Assembly (NCBI RefSeq): GCF_020400825.1
Contig: NZ_JAINVH010000017.1
Location: forward strand, 87,846-151,845
DNA: 64,000 bases
Source of the DNA: Streptomyces sp. HPF1205
GTDB lineage: Bacteria; Actinomycetota; Actinomycetes; Streptomycetales; Streptomycetaceae
Direction of reading: 5' to 3'
This document shows, piece by piece, positions 17,539-25,809 of this stretch. Position 1 is the first letter of the stretch. Every line of letters begins with the position of its first letter. A program made the translations under genes and the position numbers. Under the pieces are notes generated by a model. That model saw only the letters and a list, made by a program, of their open reading frames with translations. It was not told the DNA's origin and searched no databases.

Positions 17539-19494
17539 GTGGACATCACCGTGCAGGACCCGCTTGTCGGACAGGTGCTCGACGGGCGCTACAGGGTCGA
17601 GGGGCGTATCGCGGTCGGCGGGATGGCGACGGTCTACAAGGCCGTCGACCTGAGGCTGGACCGCGTCCTCGCGCTGAAGGTGATGCACCCCGGGCTCGCG
17701 GCCGACACCGGCTTCGTGGAGCGGTTCATCCGCGAGGCCAAGGCGGTCGCGCGGCTCACGCACCCCAACGTCGTCGGCGTCTACGACCAGGGCACCGACG
17801 GCACATACGTGTACCTGGCCATGGAGTACGTCGCCGGCCGCACCCTGCGCGACCTGCTGCGCGAACGCGGCGCGCTCACCCCGCGCGAGGCCCTCGACAT
17901 CCTCGAACCCGTGCTGGCCGCCCTGGGCGCGGCCCACCGCGCGGGTCTGATCCACCGGGACATGAAGCCGGAGAACGTCCTCATAGGCGACGCCGGCGCC
18001 TCCCACGCGGACGGCCACGGCGACGGCGACGGCCACGGCCCGGGCCGGGTGAAGGTCGCCGACTTCGGGCTCGTCCGCGCGGTGGACACGCAGACCGGAG
18101 CGACCACGGGCACGGTGCTGGGGACGGTGTCCTATCTCGCGCCCGAGCAGATCGCGAACGGCGCCGTGGACCAGCGCACCGACGTGTACGCGTGCGGTGT
18201 GGTGCTGTACGAGATGCTGACCGGGGTGAAGCCGCACACCGGTGACACCCCGATGCAGGTGATCCTGCGGCACCTGGGCGAGGACGTGCCCGCGCCCTCC
18301 GCCGCCGTCCCGGGCCTGTCCCCCCGGCTGGACGCCCTGGTGGCCAGCGCCGCCGCCCGCGACCCCGGCGGACGCCCGGCGGACGCTTCGGCGATGCTGT
18401 CCGAGGTCCGCGCGGCGCGGGCCGCGCTCACCCCGGACGAGCTCGACGCACGGCCGGCCACGCGGCCGGTGGCGGGCCCCGAGGACCCGACCAGCGTCGT
18501 GCCCCTGCCGGTGTCGGTGGCGGCCGGCGACGGCGGGCTGAACCGTACGAGCAGGCTCACCCTCCCGCCGGCCGGACCCGCCGGGGAACCCCCGGCGCCC
18601 GGGACCCGCGGGCAGAAACGGCGCGGCCCGCGGGGGCCGCTGGCCGTGCTGCTCGCGCTGCTGGTCCTGGCGGGAGTCGGCGCGGGCGTCTGGTACGTCA
18701 GCGACGGCCGCTTCACGAAGGTCCCGGGCGTGCTGGCGCTTCCGCAGGCGCAGGCGCAGAAGAAGCTGGCCAGGGCCGGGCTGGACACCAAGGTGACCAG
18801 GGACTACTCGCTGACCGTGCCGGTCGGCAGCGTGATCTCCACCGATCCCGCGCCGGGCGGGCGGATCCGCGACAACGGCACGGTCACGCTGACCGTCTCC
18901 AGGGGCCCGCGGGTGGTCCGGGTGCCGGACGTCGCCGGCCGCCCGCTGGCGACCGCGCAGAAGGAGATCAAGGACGCCGGGCTCGTGCCCGGCACGGTCA
19001 CGAAGACGTTCAGCGACGACGTGCCGGCCGGCCAGGTGATCTCCACGAACCCCGCGGGGGCCACCGACCGCTCCCCCGGCACCCCCGTGGCCGTCACGGT
19101 CTCGCGCGGCTCGGCGGTGGAGGTCCCGGACGTGATCGGGGAGTCGCCCGACAAGGCGCAGAGCGACTTGGAGGACGCCGGGCTGAAGGTGGTCATCGCG
19201 CCGGACCGGGTCTACTCCGACGAGGCCGACAAGGACACGGTGGCGCGGGAGACCCCGGGCGGCGGCAGCCAGGCCGGCGAGGGCGAGACGGTCACGATCA
19301 CGTTGTCCAAGGGCGAGCAGACGTTCCCCGTGCCCGACGTGAAGGGCAAGAACGTGGACGACGCCAAGCAGATCCTTCAGGACGCGGGGTTCGACGTCCG
19401 GGTGATCAACCTCTTCTTCGGCGACACCGTCTTCAGCCAGTCCCCGACGGGCCAGGCCCCGGCGGGCGCGACCATCACCCTGTGGGCCCGCTGA
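17539..19494 (+). CDS. Transmembrane Ser/Thr protein kinase with four PASTA domains (PknL-like)
   Basis: The 651-aa protein has an N-terminal eukaryotic-type kinase domain: Gly-rich loop IAVGGMATVYKA, catalytic Lys47 (LALKVMH), HRDMKPEN (139-146), DFG (175-177) and APEQ. A Pro-rich juxtamembrane linker, one membrane helix (about 366-386) and four extracellular PASTA repeats (about 392-651) follow. PASTA domains bind peptidoglycan fragments or lipid II. An unusual His/Asp/Gly insert (about 152-170) sits between the catalytic loop and DFG. The start is GTG 17539 by its -10 box. Synteny suggests the PknL orthologue, with the Rv2175c-like protein as a likely substrate. PknL of M. tuberculosis lacks PASTA repeats. 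Confidence 0.93.
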   Translation: MDITVQDPLVGQVLDGRYRVEGRIAVGGMATVYKAVDLRLDRVLALKVMHPGLAADTGFVERFIREAKAVARLTHPNVVGVYDQGTDGTYVYLAMEYVAGRTLRDLLRERGALTPREALDILEPVLAALGAAHRAGLIHRDMKPENVLIGDAGASHADGHGDGDGHGPGRVKVADFGLVRAVDTQTGATTGTVLGTVSYLAPEQIANGAVDQRTDVYACGVVLYEMLTGVKPHTGDTPMQVILRHLGEDVPAPSAAVPGLSPRLDALVASAAARDPGGRPADASAMLSEVRAARAALTPDELDARPATRPVAGPEDPTSVVPLPVSVAAGDGGLNRTSRLTLPPAGPAGEPPAPGTRGQKRRGPRGPLAVLLALLVLAGVGAGVWYVSDGRFTKVPGVLALPQAQAQKKLARAGLDTKVTRDYSLTVPVGSVISTDPAPGGRIRDNGTVTLTVSRGPRVVRVPDVAGRPLATAQKEIKDAGLVPGTVTKTFSDDVPAGQVISTNPAGATDRSPGTPVAVTVSRGSAVEVPDVIGESPDKAQSDLEDAGLKVVIAPDRVYSDEADKDTVARETPGGGSQAGEGETVTITLSKGEQTFPVPDVKGKNVDDAKQILQDAGFDVRVINLFFGDTVFSQSPTGQAPAGATITLWAR

Positions 19495-19507
19495 GCCCCC
19501 CGGGACG

Positions 19508-20122
19508 TCACAGCTCGGGCCCGTCGCCCGGTTCCTCCTGGTAGGAGTAGCGCTGCTCACGCCACGGGTCGCCCAGGTTGTGGTACCCGCGCTCCTCCCA
19601 GAACCCGCGGCGGTCGGCCGTCATGTACTCCACGCCCCGCACCCACTTGGGCCCCTTCCAGGCGTACAGGCGGGGTACGACCAGCCGGACCGGGAAGCCG
19701 TGCTCGGCGGTGAGCGGCTCGCCGCCCTTGTGGGTGGCGAATATGCAGGAGTCGTCGAGGAAGTCCGCCAGGCGCAGGTTCGCGGAGAAGCCGTACTCGG
19801 CCCAGACCATGACGTGGGTGACGTCGGGGGCCGGCGGGGCCAGCTTGGCGACGGTGGAGGCGGCGACCCCGCCCCACTCGACGTCGAGCATGGAGAACTT
19901 GGTGACGCAGTGGAAGTCGGCGATGACCGTGTGGTACGGGAGCGCCGAGAACTCCTCGTGGTTCCAGCCGGTGGCGCCGCCGTCGGCCGTCGCGCCGAAG
20001 ACCCGGAACTCCCAGCGGTCCGCCTTGAACCGCGGCACCGGACCGTAGTGGGTGACCGGCCAGCCCCGCTGGAGCCGCTGCCCGGGAGGGAGCTGCTCCC
20101 CGCGATGCTCGGACTCACCCAT
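19508..20122 (-). CDS. Molybdopterin-dependent oxidoreductase (sulfite-oxidase fold)
   Basis: The 204-aa protein is a stand-alone oxidoreductase molybdopterin-binding domain. It has the Mo-ligand Cys in FHCVTKFSMLDVEWGG, the cofactor-binding VWAEYGFSANLRLADFLDD, and the C-terminal HGFPVRLVVPRLYAWKGPKWV with RGYHNLGDPW. No Tat signal or heme domain is present, so it is probably cytoplasmic, with unknown substrate. The start is ATG 20122. The frame runs further upstream but there is no Shine-Dalgarno to choose a start. It is convergent with the kinase gene (13-bp gap). Confidence 0.88.
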   Translation of the reverse strand: MGESEHRGEQLPPGQRLQRGWPVTHYGPVPRFKADRWEFRVFGATADGGATGWNHEEFSALPYHTVIADFHCVTKFSMLDVEWGGVAASTVAKLAPPAPDVTHVMVWAEYGFSANLRLADFLDDSCIFATHKGGEPLTAEHGFPVRLVVPRLYAWKGPKWVRGVEYMTADRRGFWEERGYHNLGDPWREQRYSYQEEPGDGPEL

Positions 20123-20224
20123 GCATCCATGGTGACAGACCGGACGTAATGCTTCTGACCCGCCCCGAGGCGTGGGAGGATGCGGCCGGGGAAGCCACGG
20201 GGGGCCGAACGGAAGGACGGCGTC

Positions 20225-20725
20225 ATGCAGGGCGACCCAGAGGTCATCGAGTTCCTGAACGAACAGCTGACCGCCGAGCTGACCGCCATCAACCAGTACT
20301 TCCTGCACGCCAAGATGCAGGAGCACTTCGGCTGGCTGAGGCTCGCCCGGCACACCCGCGCCGAGTCGTTCGACGAGATGCGCCACGCCGAGATCCTCAC
20401 CGACCGGATCCTGCTGCTGGAGGGCCTGCCCAACTACCAGCGGCTCTTCCACGTCCGGGTGGGGCAGAGCCTCACGGAGATGTTCCAGGCGGACAAGCAG
20501 GTCGAGGTCGAGGCCATCGACCGGCTGCGCCGCGGCATCGAGCTGATGCGGGCCAAGGGCGACGTGACCTCGGCGAACGTGTTCGAGTCGATCCTGGCGG
20601 ACGAGGAGGAGCACATCGAGTACCTGGACACCCAGCTCGACCTGGTCGAGAAGCTGGGCGAGGCGCTCTACATCGCCCAGCAGATCGAGCAGCCGGACGC
20701 GGGCGGCGGCGCCGCCGGCGGCTGA
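20225..20725 (+). CDS. bfr: Bacterioferritin
   Basis: The 166-aa protein is a heme-containing ferritin that oxidises and stores iron in a 24-mer. Ferroxidase ligands Glu18, Glu51, His54, Glu94, Glu127 and His130 are all present, and Met52 is the interfacial heme ligand. The C terminus adds a short Gly/Ala tail. The start is ATG 20225 with GGAAGGA upstream. It is convergent with the bacterioferritin-associated ferredoxin gene across 13 bp, so storage (bfr) and release (bfd) are separately promoted. Confidence 0.97.
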   Translation: MQGDPEVIEFLNEQLTAELTAINQYFLHAKMQEHFGWLRLARHTRAESFDEMRHAEILTDRILLLEGLPNYQRLFHVRVGQSLTEMFQADKQVEVEAIDRLRRGIELMRAKGDVTSANVFESILADEEEHIEYLDTQLDLVEKLGEALYIAQQIEQPDAGGGAAGG

Positions 20726-20738
20726 GGACGGCCGGCGG

Positions 20739-21035
20739 TCAGGCCGCGCGTACCGCCGGCTCCGCGTCGGCGGCGGCCACGGGGACGACTGGCTCCACCA
20801 CGCGAACCGGCTCCACCACGCGAACCGGCTCCGCGGCGGGCGCGACCGGCGCCGGCCTCTCCTTCGTCACGCGGCCCGCCCCGCGCCCCAGCAGTGCCTG
20901 GATGCGCCGGACGCAGGACCCGCAGTCGGTGCCCGCCTTGCAGGCGGAGGCTATCTGGCGGGGGGTGCAGCGGCCGTCGGCGTAATGCTGCTCGACCTGC
21001 TCTTCGGTGATGCCGAAGCAGGAGCAGACGTACAC
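20739..21035 (-). CDS. bfd: Bacterioferritin-associated ferredoxin
   Basis: The 98-aa protein has the Bfd-type [2Fe-2S] motif: Cys4-x-Cys6 and Cys38-xx-Cys41 (TDCGSCVRRI). Bfd reduces Bfr heme to mobilise stored iron. Residues after about 55 are an Ala/Pro/Val/Glu tail with the repeat EPVRVVEPVRVVEPV, encoded by tandem 21-bp DNA repeats near 20790-20832. This tail is absent from the 60-70-aa enterobacterial Bfd. The start is GTG 21035, and an iron box lies 31-49 bp upstream, so it should be induced on iron starvation. Confidence 0.93.
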   Translation of the reverse strand: MYVCSCFGITEEQVEQHYADGRCTPRQIASACKAGTDCGSCVRRIQALLGRGAGRVTKERPAPVAPAAEPVRVVEPVRVVEPVVPVAAADAEPAVRAA

Positions 21036-21065
21036 GCGGTCACCGCCGTTTCCGGGCTCGGGGAG

Positions 21066-21084
21066 TGAGGTAACCCTTACCTTA
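21066..21084 (-). promoter_or_regulatory. Iron box (DmdR/IdeR-type operator) upstream of bfd
   Basis: TGAGGTAACCCTTACCTTA is a 19-bp imperfect palindrome matching about 14 of 19 positions of the actinobacterial iron-box consensus TTAGGTTAGSCTAACCTAA. It sits in the bfd promoter region, and Fe-loaded DmdR would repress bfd there. Confidence 0.75.
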
Positions 21085-21111
21085 CCCGGACCCGACCGGG
21101 GGAGAAAAGCC

Positions 21112-21148
21112 GCGAGGGGTGCGGATCGGTGTGATCCGCGCCCCTCGC
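21112..21148 (-). terminator. Terminator after the DAHP synthase gene
   Basis: A 16-bp stem (21112-21127 with 21133-21148, one G-U-type mismatch, 5-nt loop) lies 23 bp beyond the stop codon at 21171, just before the bfd promoter. Confidence 0.8.
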
Positions 21149-21170
21149 GTACGGGCAGGAGTCGACGGAG

Positions 21171-22517
21171 TCAGCCCCGGTACATCTCCGCCACCAGGAA
21201 CGCCAGGTCGAGCGACTGGCTGCGGTTCAGCCGCGGGTCGCACGCCGTCTCGTAGCGCTGGTGCAGGTCGTCGACGAAGATCTCGTCGCCGCCGCCGACG
21301 CACTCGGTGACGTCGTCGCCGGTCAGCTCGACGTGGATGCCGCCCGGGTGGGTGCCCAGGCCGTGGTGCACCTCGAAGAAGCCCTTGACCTCGTCCAGGA
21401 CGTCGTCGAAGCGGCGGGTCTTGTGGCCCGAGGCGGCCTCGAAGGTGTTGCCGTGCATCGGGTCGCACACCCAGGCGACCTGCGCGCCGGAGGCGGTGAC
21501 CTTCTCCACCAGGGTCGGCAGTTTGTCGCGCACCTTGTCCGCGCCCATCCGCACGACGAAGGTGAGCCGGCCCGGCTCGCGCTCCGGGTCGAGGCGGTCG
21601 ATGTACGCCAGCGCCTCCTCCGGGGTGGTCCCCGGGCCCAGCTTCACGCCCAGCGGGTTGCGGATCCGCGAGGCGAACTCGATGTGGGCGCCGTCGAGCT
21701 GCCGGGTGCGCTCGCCGATCCACACCATGTGCCCGGACACGTCGTACAGCTGCCCGGTCCGCGAGTCGACGCGGGTCAGCGCGGACTCGTAGTCCAGCAG
21801 CAGCGCCTCGTGCGAGGCGTAGAACTCGACGGTGCGGAACTCGGCCGGGTCGGCGCCGCAGGCGGCCATGAAGTTCAGCGCGCGGTCGATCTCGCGGGCG
21901 ACCGCCTCGTAACGCTGCCCGGACGGCGAGGACTTCACGAAGTCCTGGTTCCAGGCGTGCACCTGGCGCAGGTCGGCGTAGCCGCCGGTGGTGAAGGCCC
22001 GCACCAGGTTCAGGGTGGACGCCGAGGCGTGGTACATCCGCTTGAGCCGCTGCGGGTCGGGGATCCGGGCCTCGGCGGTGAACTCGAAGCCGTTGACGGA
22101 GTCGCCGCGGTACGTCGGCAGCGTGACGCCGTCGCGGGTCTCGGTCGGCTTGGAGCGCGGCTTGCTGTACTGACCGGCGATCCGGCCGACCTTGACGACC
22201 GGCACCGAGGCCGCGTACGTCAGCACCGCTCCCATCTGGAGCAGTGTCTTGAGCTTGTTGCGGATCTGGTCGGCGCCGACGGCGTCGAACGCCTCGGCGC
22301 AGTCGCCGCCCTGGAGCAGGAACGCCTCCCCCTTGGCCACGGCGCCCATCCGGGCGCGCAGCTGGTCGCACTCCCCGGCGAAGACGAGCGGCGGATACGA
22401 GGCGAGGTCGGCGACCACATCGCGCAGAGCCTCGGGATCGGGCCACTCGGGCTGCTGCGCCGCGGGAAGAGAGCGCCAGGTGTTGCCACCGGCGTGGAGT
22501 TCTGCGTTCACGGTCAC
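21171..22517 (-). CDS. aroH: 3-deoxy-7-phosphoheptulonate synthase, class II
   Basis: The 448-aa protein is a plant/actinobacterial type II DAHP synthase, the first enzyme of the shikimate pathway (PEP + erythrose-4-phosphate). Motifs include LLQGGDCAEAFDAV (metal Cys), KVGRIAGQYSKPRSKPTE, PTYRGDSVNGFE, WIGERTRQLDGAHIEF, WVCDPMHGNTFEA and GGIHVELTGDDVTECVGG. The GTG at 22517 lies 6 nt after TAGTGT, so the mRNA is probably leaderless. It is placed close to trpEG, though on the opposite strand, and is the counterpart of mycobacterial aroG (Rv2178c). Confidence 0.96.
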   Translation of the reverse strand: MTVNAELHAGGNTWRSLPAAQQPEWPDPEALRDVVADLASYPPLVFAGECDQLRARMGAVAKGEAFLLQGGDCAEAFDAVGADQIRNKLKTLLQMGAVLTYAASVPVVKVGRIAGQYSKPRSKPTETRDGVTLPTYRGDSVNGFEFTAEARIPDPQRLKRMYHASASTLNLVRAFTTGGYADLRQVHAWNQDFVKSSPSGQRYEAVAREIDRALNFMAACGADPAEFRTVEFYASHEALLLDYESALTRVDSRTGQLYDVSGHMVWIGERTRQLDGAHIEFASRIRNPLGVKLGPGTTPEEALAYIDRLDPEREPGRLTFVVRMGADKVRDKLPTLVEKVTASGAQVAWVCDPMHGNTFEAASGHKTRRFDDVLDEVKGFFEVHHGLGTHPGGIHVELTGDDVTECVGGGDEIFVDDLHQRYETACDPRLNRSQSLDLAFLVAEMYRG

Positions 22518-22523
22518 GTTCCC

Positions 22524-22529
22524 ACACTA
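22524..22529 (-). promoter_or_regulatory. -10 box TAGTGT of the DAHP synthase gene (leaderless)
   Basis: On the minus strand TAGTGT ends 6 nt before the GTG start (intervening GGGAAC). Confidence 0.55.
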
Positions 22530-22714
22530 CGGCGTCCCGGCGGCCGGGTTTCGCTCGGCTCACTGGGTGAGACATGGGGGCGCCGCGGCCGGGGTGACCG
22601 CCGCGGCCGGTGGGGTGGTTGATAACGTCACCACGTTCTGGAGGCGACCGCCCCACCGGGCGGCCGCCGGGGAGGGGCGCGCCCAACCGTGCCGACGAAG
22701 CCAAGGGCTGCAGG

Positions 22715-25606
22715 TTGACAACTGAACGACGCAAGAGACAGCACCGCCGCAAGAAATCCACGATCGCCTACGGAGCCGCCGGCCTGGTCCTGGCCGCCTC
22801 CGTCACCTACGGAACCATCGCCCTCGCCTCGCCGTCGTCGTCGGACTCCCCCGACGCGAAGGCGGGCACCTCGAACCCGCACGCGCTGCAGGACGCCTTC
22901 GCGTCCGCCGCGAAGGAGTTCAAGGTGCCGCAGAGCGTGCTGATGGCCGTCTCGTACCGCCAGACCCTGTGGGAGTCCCACGGCGGCCGGCCGAGTACGA
23001 CCGGAAACTACAATGTCATGGGCCTGACGCAAGTCGAGCCGCAGGACGTCGCACGGCCGACGCGGGCCGGGAGCCTGTCGGAGATGAACCTCAGCGGCGA
23101 CCCGAAGATCATGAAGCGCTTCAACGCCACTCGGGCACTGAAGAGCGTCCCGGCCGCGGTGGACACCTCCGACCCGCGGCTGCACACGCTCGACGCCGCC
23201 GCCAAGCTGATCGGCAGCTCCCCCGACACCCTGCGCTCCGACCCGCGGGAGAGCGTCAGGGGCGCCGCCGCGCTGCTCAAGAGCTACGAGCAGAAGGCCG
23301 TGGGCTCGCTGCCGGACGACGCGGGCCACTGGTACGCGGCGGTCGAGCGGTACAGCCAGTCGCCCGACCGCCATGGGGCCGAGCTCTTCGCGAACCGGGT
23401 CTTCGAGACGATCAGGACGGGCGCCTCGCGGGTCACCGCCGACAACCAGCTGGTCACCCTGACCGCGTCGCCCGACGTCACGCCGGTCACGTCGGTGAAG
23501 GCCCCGCTGGCGGCGGCCACGACCAACACCCTCGCGACCACGAGCACCGCGGCCACCCCGGCCACGGAGTGCCCGTCGTCGCTGACCTGCACCTTCGTCC
23601 CCGCGGCGTTCACCGCCGACAGCTCCGGCGGCATCGAGGGCAACTACAACCCGGCCAACCGCGTCGCCGGCCCGCCCGCCGCGGGCAAGGAGGACATCCG
23701 CTACATCGTCGTCCACGACATGGAGGGGACGGTCGCCGGCAGCATCAAGGTGTTCCAGGATCCGACCAAGTCGGCCAGCGCCCACTACCTGGTCGGGCAG
23801 GACGGCCAGGTGACGCAGATGGTGCAGACCAAGGACGAGGCGTGGCACGCGGCCAACAAGACCGTGAACATGCACTCGGTCGCCATCGAGAACGAGGGCT
23901 TCGCCGTCGACAAGTCCACCTGGTACGTGGAGTCGGAGTACGACTCGTCGGCCGCGCTGGTGAAGTACCTGGCCGGGAGGTTCGGCATCCCGCTGGACCG
24001 GCAGCACGTCATCGGCCACGACGAGGTGCCGGGTGTCGTCGACTCCCTGGTGTCGGCGCAGCACTGGGACCCGGGTCCCTACTGGGACTGGAACCACTTC
24101 ATGGACCTGGTCGGCGCCCCGACCGGTGCCGGTGGCGCGGGCGGTCCGCTCAAGGTCGGCCAGGAGATCACCATCGCGCCGCCGTTCACGACGGCCAACG
24201 CGCCGACGGTGACCTACAACCCGCCGGACGGATCGGGGACGCAGACGTACACCCGGCCGGCCAACTTCGTGTGGCTGCGCACCTCGCCGTCGGCCACCGC
24301 GCCCCTGCTGTCCGACCTCTACCTGCGCTCTTCGGGCAGCGGCACCAACCAGGCCCCGGACTGGGGTGACAAGGCCGTCGCCGGCGGCCGCTACGTGGTG
24401 GCGGGTGTCTCCGGGAACTGGACGGCCATCTGGTACGGCGGGCAGAAGGCCTGGTTCTCCAACCCCGGCGGCCAGTGGACCGCGCCGGTCGGAAAGACCG
24501 CGCAGCCGCTGATCGCGCCCAAGGCCGGCGCCGCCTCGATCCCGGTCTTCGGCCGCGCGTACCCGGACGACGCCGCCTACTCCGGCACCGGCGTCCCGGT
24601 GCAGAACAACAACGACGCCTCCCTGACCAAGTACCTCGTCCACTCCGGCGAGGCGTACGTCCAGGCCGGACCCGAGGCGGTCGGCGACTACTACAACGGC
24701 GGCACGTACGCCGGGACGTCGGCGGGCGACCGCACCCTGGTCAGCGGGACGAACACGTTCGTCCCGATCGAGTACAACCACCGCATCGCCTGGCTCCGGT
24801 CGACCGACGTGCAGCAGATCAGCTCCACCGTGCCCGACTCCGGCGCCACCCGCAGCGACCTGATGGGCCGGGACTCCTCGGGCAACCTGTGGCAGTACCA
24901 GGGCACCGGCAGCGCCGCCTCGCCGTTCCTGGCCAAGTACAAAATAGGCGGCGGGTGGAGCGTCTACAACGTGATCACCGCGCTGACCCCGCTGCACGCG
25001 AACGGCACCGGTGACATCGTCGCCCGGGACAGCTCCGGGTACCTGTGGTACTACCAGGGCAGCGGCAGCATCGACCAGCCGTTCAAGGCCCGGGTCAAGG
25101 TCGGCGGGGGCTGGGGCCCCTACACCTACCTGGCCGGGGTCGGCGACGTGACCGGCGACGGCAAGGCCGACCTGATCGCCCGCACCAGCGGCGGCGTGCT
25201 GTACCTCTACCAGGGGACCGGCAACGTCACGTCGCCCTTCGCGGCCCGGGTGCAGGTCGGCAGCGGCTGGAACATGCACAACGCGCTCGTCGGCGTGGGC
25301 GACCTCACCGGCGACGGCAAGGCCGATTTGATCGCCCGCTCGACCACCGGTGTGCTCTACCTGTACAAGGGCACGGGCAGCGCGACCGCGCCGTTCGGCA
25401 CGCGGGTGCAGGTCGGCAGCGGCTGGAACATGCACAACGCGCTCATCGGCGTCGGTGACGTCACCGGCGACGGCAAGGCCGACCTGATCGCCCGCGACAC
25501 CCAGGGCAACCTGTGGGAGTACAAGGGCACGGGGACGGCGACATCGCCGTTCGCGACCCGGCTCCAGGTCGGCACGGGCTGGAGCATCTACAACGCGATG
25601 TTCTGA
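22715..25606 (+). CDS. Secreted N-acetylmuramoyl-L-alanine amidase with FG-GAP/VCBS repeats
   Basis: The product is about 963 aa from TTG 22715, which has AAGGG 7 nt upstream. In-frame GTG 22610 is the distal alternative. A basic N region and hydrophobic helix (STIAYGAAGLVLAASVTYGT) form a signal or anchor. Next comes a lysozyme/SLT-like domain (KEFKVPQSVLMAVSYRQTLWE to NVMGLTQV), then an Amidase_2/PGRP domain (IRYIVVHDMEG, HYLVGQDGQVTQMV, VIGHDEVPG, HWDPGPYWDW) that would cleave the lactoyl-peptide bond of peptidoglycan. Linkers with SH3-like character precede FG-GAP units (GVGDVTGDGKADLIAR) near the C terminus. The last units are nearly identical at DNA level with a 156-bp period. Confidence 0.9.
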   Translation: MTTERRKRQHRRKKSTIAYGAAGLVLAASVTYGTIALASPSSSDSPDAKAGTSNPHALQDAFASAAKEFKVPQSVLMAVSYRQTLWESHGGRPSTTGNYNVMGLTQVEPQDVARPTRAGSLSEMNLSGDPKIMKRFNATRALKSVPAAVDTSDPRLHTLDAAAKLIGSSPDTLRSDPRESVRGAAALLKSYEQKAVGSLPDDAGHWYAAVERYSQSPDRHGAELFANRVFETIRTGASRVTADNQLVTLTASPDVTPVTSVKAPLAAATTNTLATTSTAATPATECPSSLTCTFVPAAFTADSSGGIEGNYNPANRVAGPPAAGKEDIRYIVVHDMEGTVAGSIKVFQDPTKSASAHYLVGQDGQVTQMVQTKDEAWHAANKTVNMHSVAIENEGFAVDKSTWYVESEYDSSAALVKYLAGRFGIPLDRQHVIGHDEVPGVVDSLVSAQHWDPGPYWDWNHFMDLVGAPTGAGGAGGPLKVGQEITIAPPFTTANAPTVTYNPPDGSGTQTYTRPANFVWLRTSPSATAPLLSDLYLRSSGSGTNQAPDWGDKAVAGGRYVVAGVSGNWTAIWYGGQKAWFSNPGGQWTAPVGKTAQPLIAPKAGAASIPVFGRAYPDDAAYSGTGVPVQNNNDASLTKYLVHSGEAYVQAGPEAVGDYYNGGTYAGTSAGDRTLVSGTNTFVPIEYNHRIAWLRSTDVQQISSTVPDSGATRSDLMGRDSSGNLWQYQGTGSAASPFLAKYKIGGGWSVYNVITALTPLHANGTGDIVARDSSGYLWYYQGSGSIDQPFKARVKVGGGWGPYTYLAGVGDVTGDGKADLIARTSGGVLYLYQGTGNVTSPFAARVQVGSGWNMHNALVGVGDLTGDGKADLIARSTTGVLYLYKGTGSATAPFGTRVQVGSGWNMHNALIGVGDVTGDGKADLIARDTQGNLWEYKGTGTATSPFATRLQVGTGWSIYNAMF

Positions 25607-25634
25607 ACCGGCACGGCGTCATGACGCGATACGG

Positions 25635-25640
25635 TAGGGT
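25635..25640 (+). promoter_or_regulatory. -10 box (TAGGGT) of the trpL-trpEG transcript
   Basis: TAGGGT lies 19 nt before the leader-peptide ATG, so transcription would start near 25647. No clear -35 element is seen. Confidence 0.5.
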
Positions 25641-25659
25641 CGTGCGCGTGATCGCGAAG

Positions 25660-25704
25660 ATGACCCAGCAGTGGTGGTGGACCGCTCCTCCGGCGGCCCG
25701 CTGA
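25660..25704 (+). CDS. trpL: trp leader peptide
   Basis: The tiny 14-codon ORF encodes MTQQWWWTAPPAAR, with three consecutive Trp codons (TGG), followed by TGA. It sits between a -10 box and a terminator hairpin in front of trpEG. Ribosome stalling at the Trp codons would prevent the terminator from folding when charged tRNA-Trp is scarce. A similar attenuator was described for S. venezuelae trpEG. Confidence 0.93.
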   Translation: MTQQWWWTAPPAAR

Positions 25705-25727
25705 CTCTCGCGCACGATCTCTCCGCG

Positions 25728-25759
25728 AAGGCCGCCCCAAGGGGCGGCCTTCGGCGTTT
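25728..25759 (+). terminator. trp attenuator terminator
   Basis: An 11-bp perfect stem (AAGGCCGCCCC at 25728-25738 with GGGGCGGCCTT at 25741-25751) is followed by a short T run at 25757-25759. It lies 23 nt after the leader-peptide stop and 50 nt before trpEG. Confidence 0.88.
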
Positions 25760-25809
25760 CCGCAGGGCCCGGCCGCCCCTTCCCCACATCATCGGAAGGA
25801 AGCCCGCCC

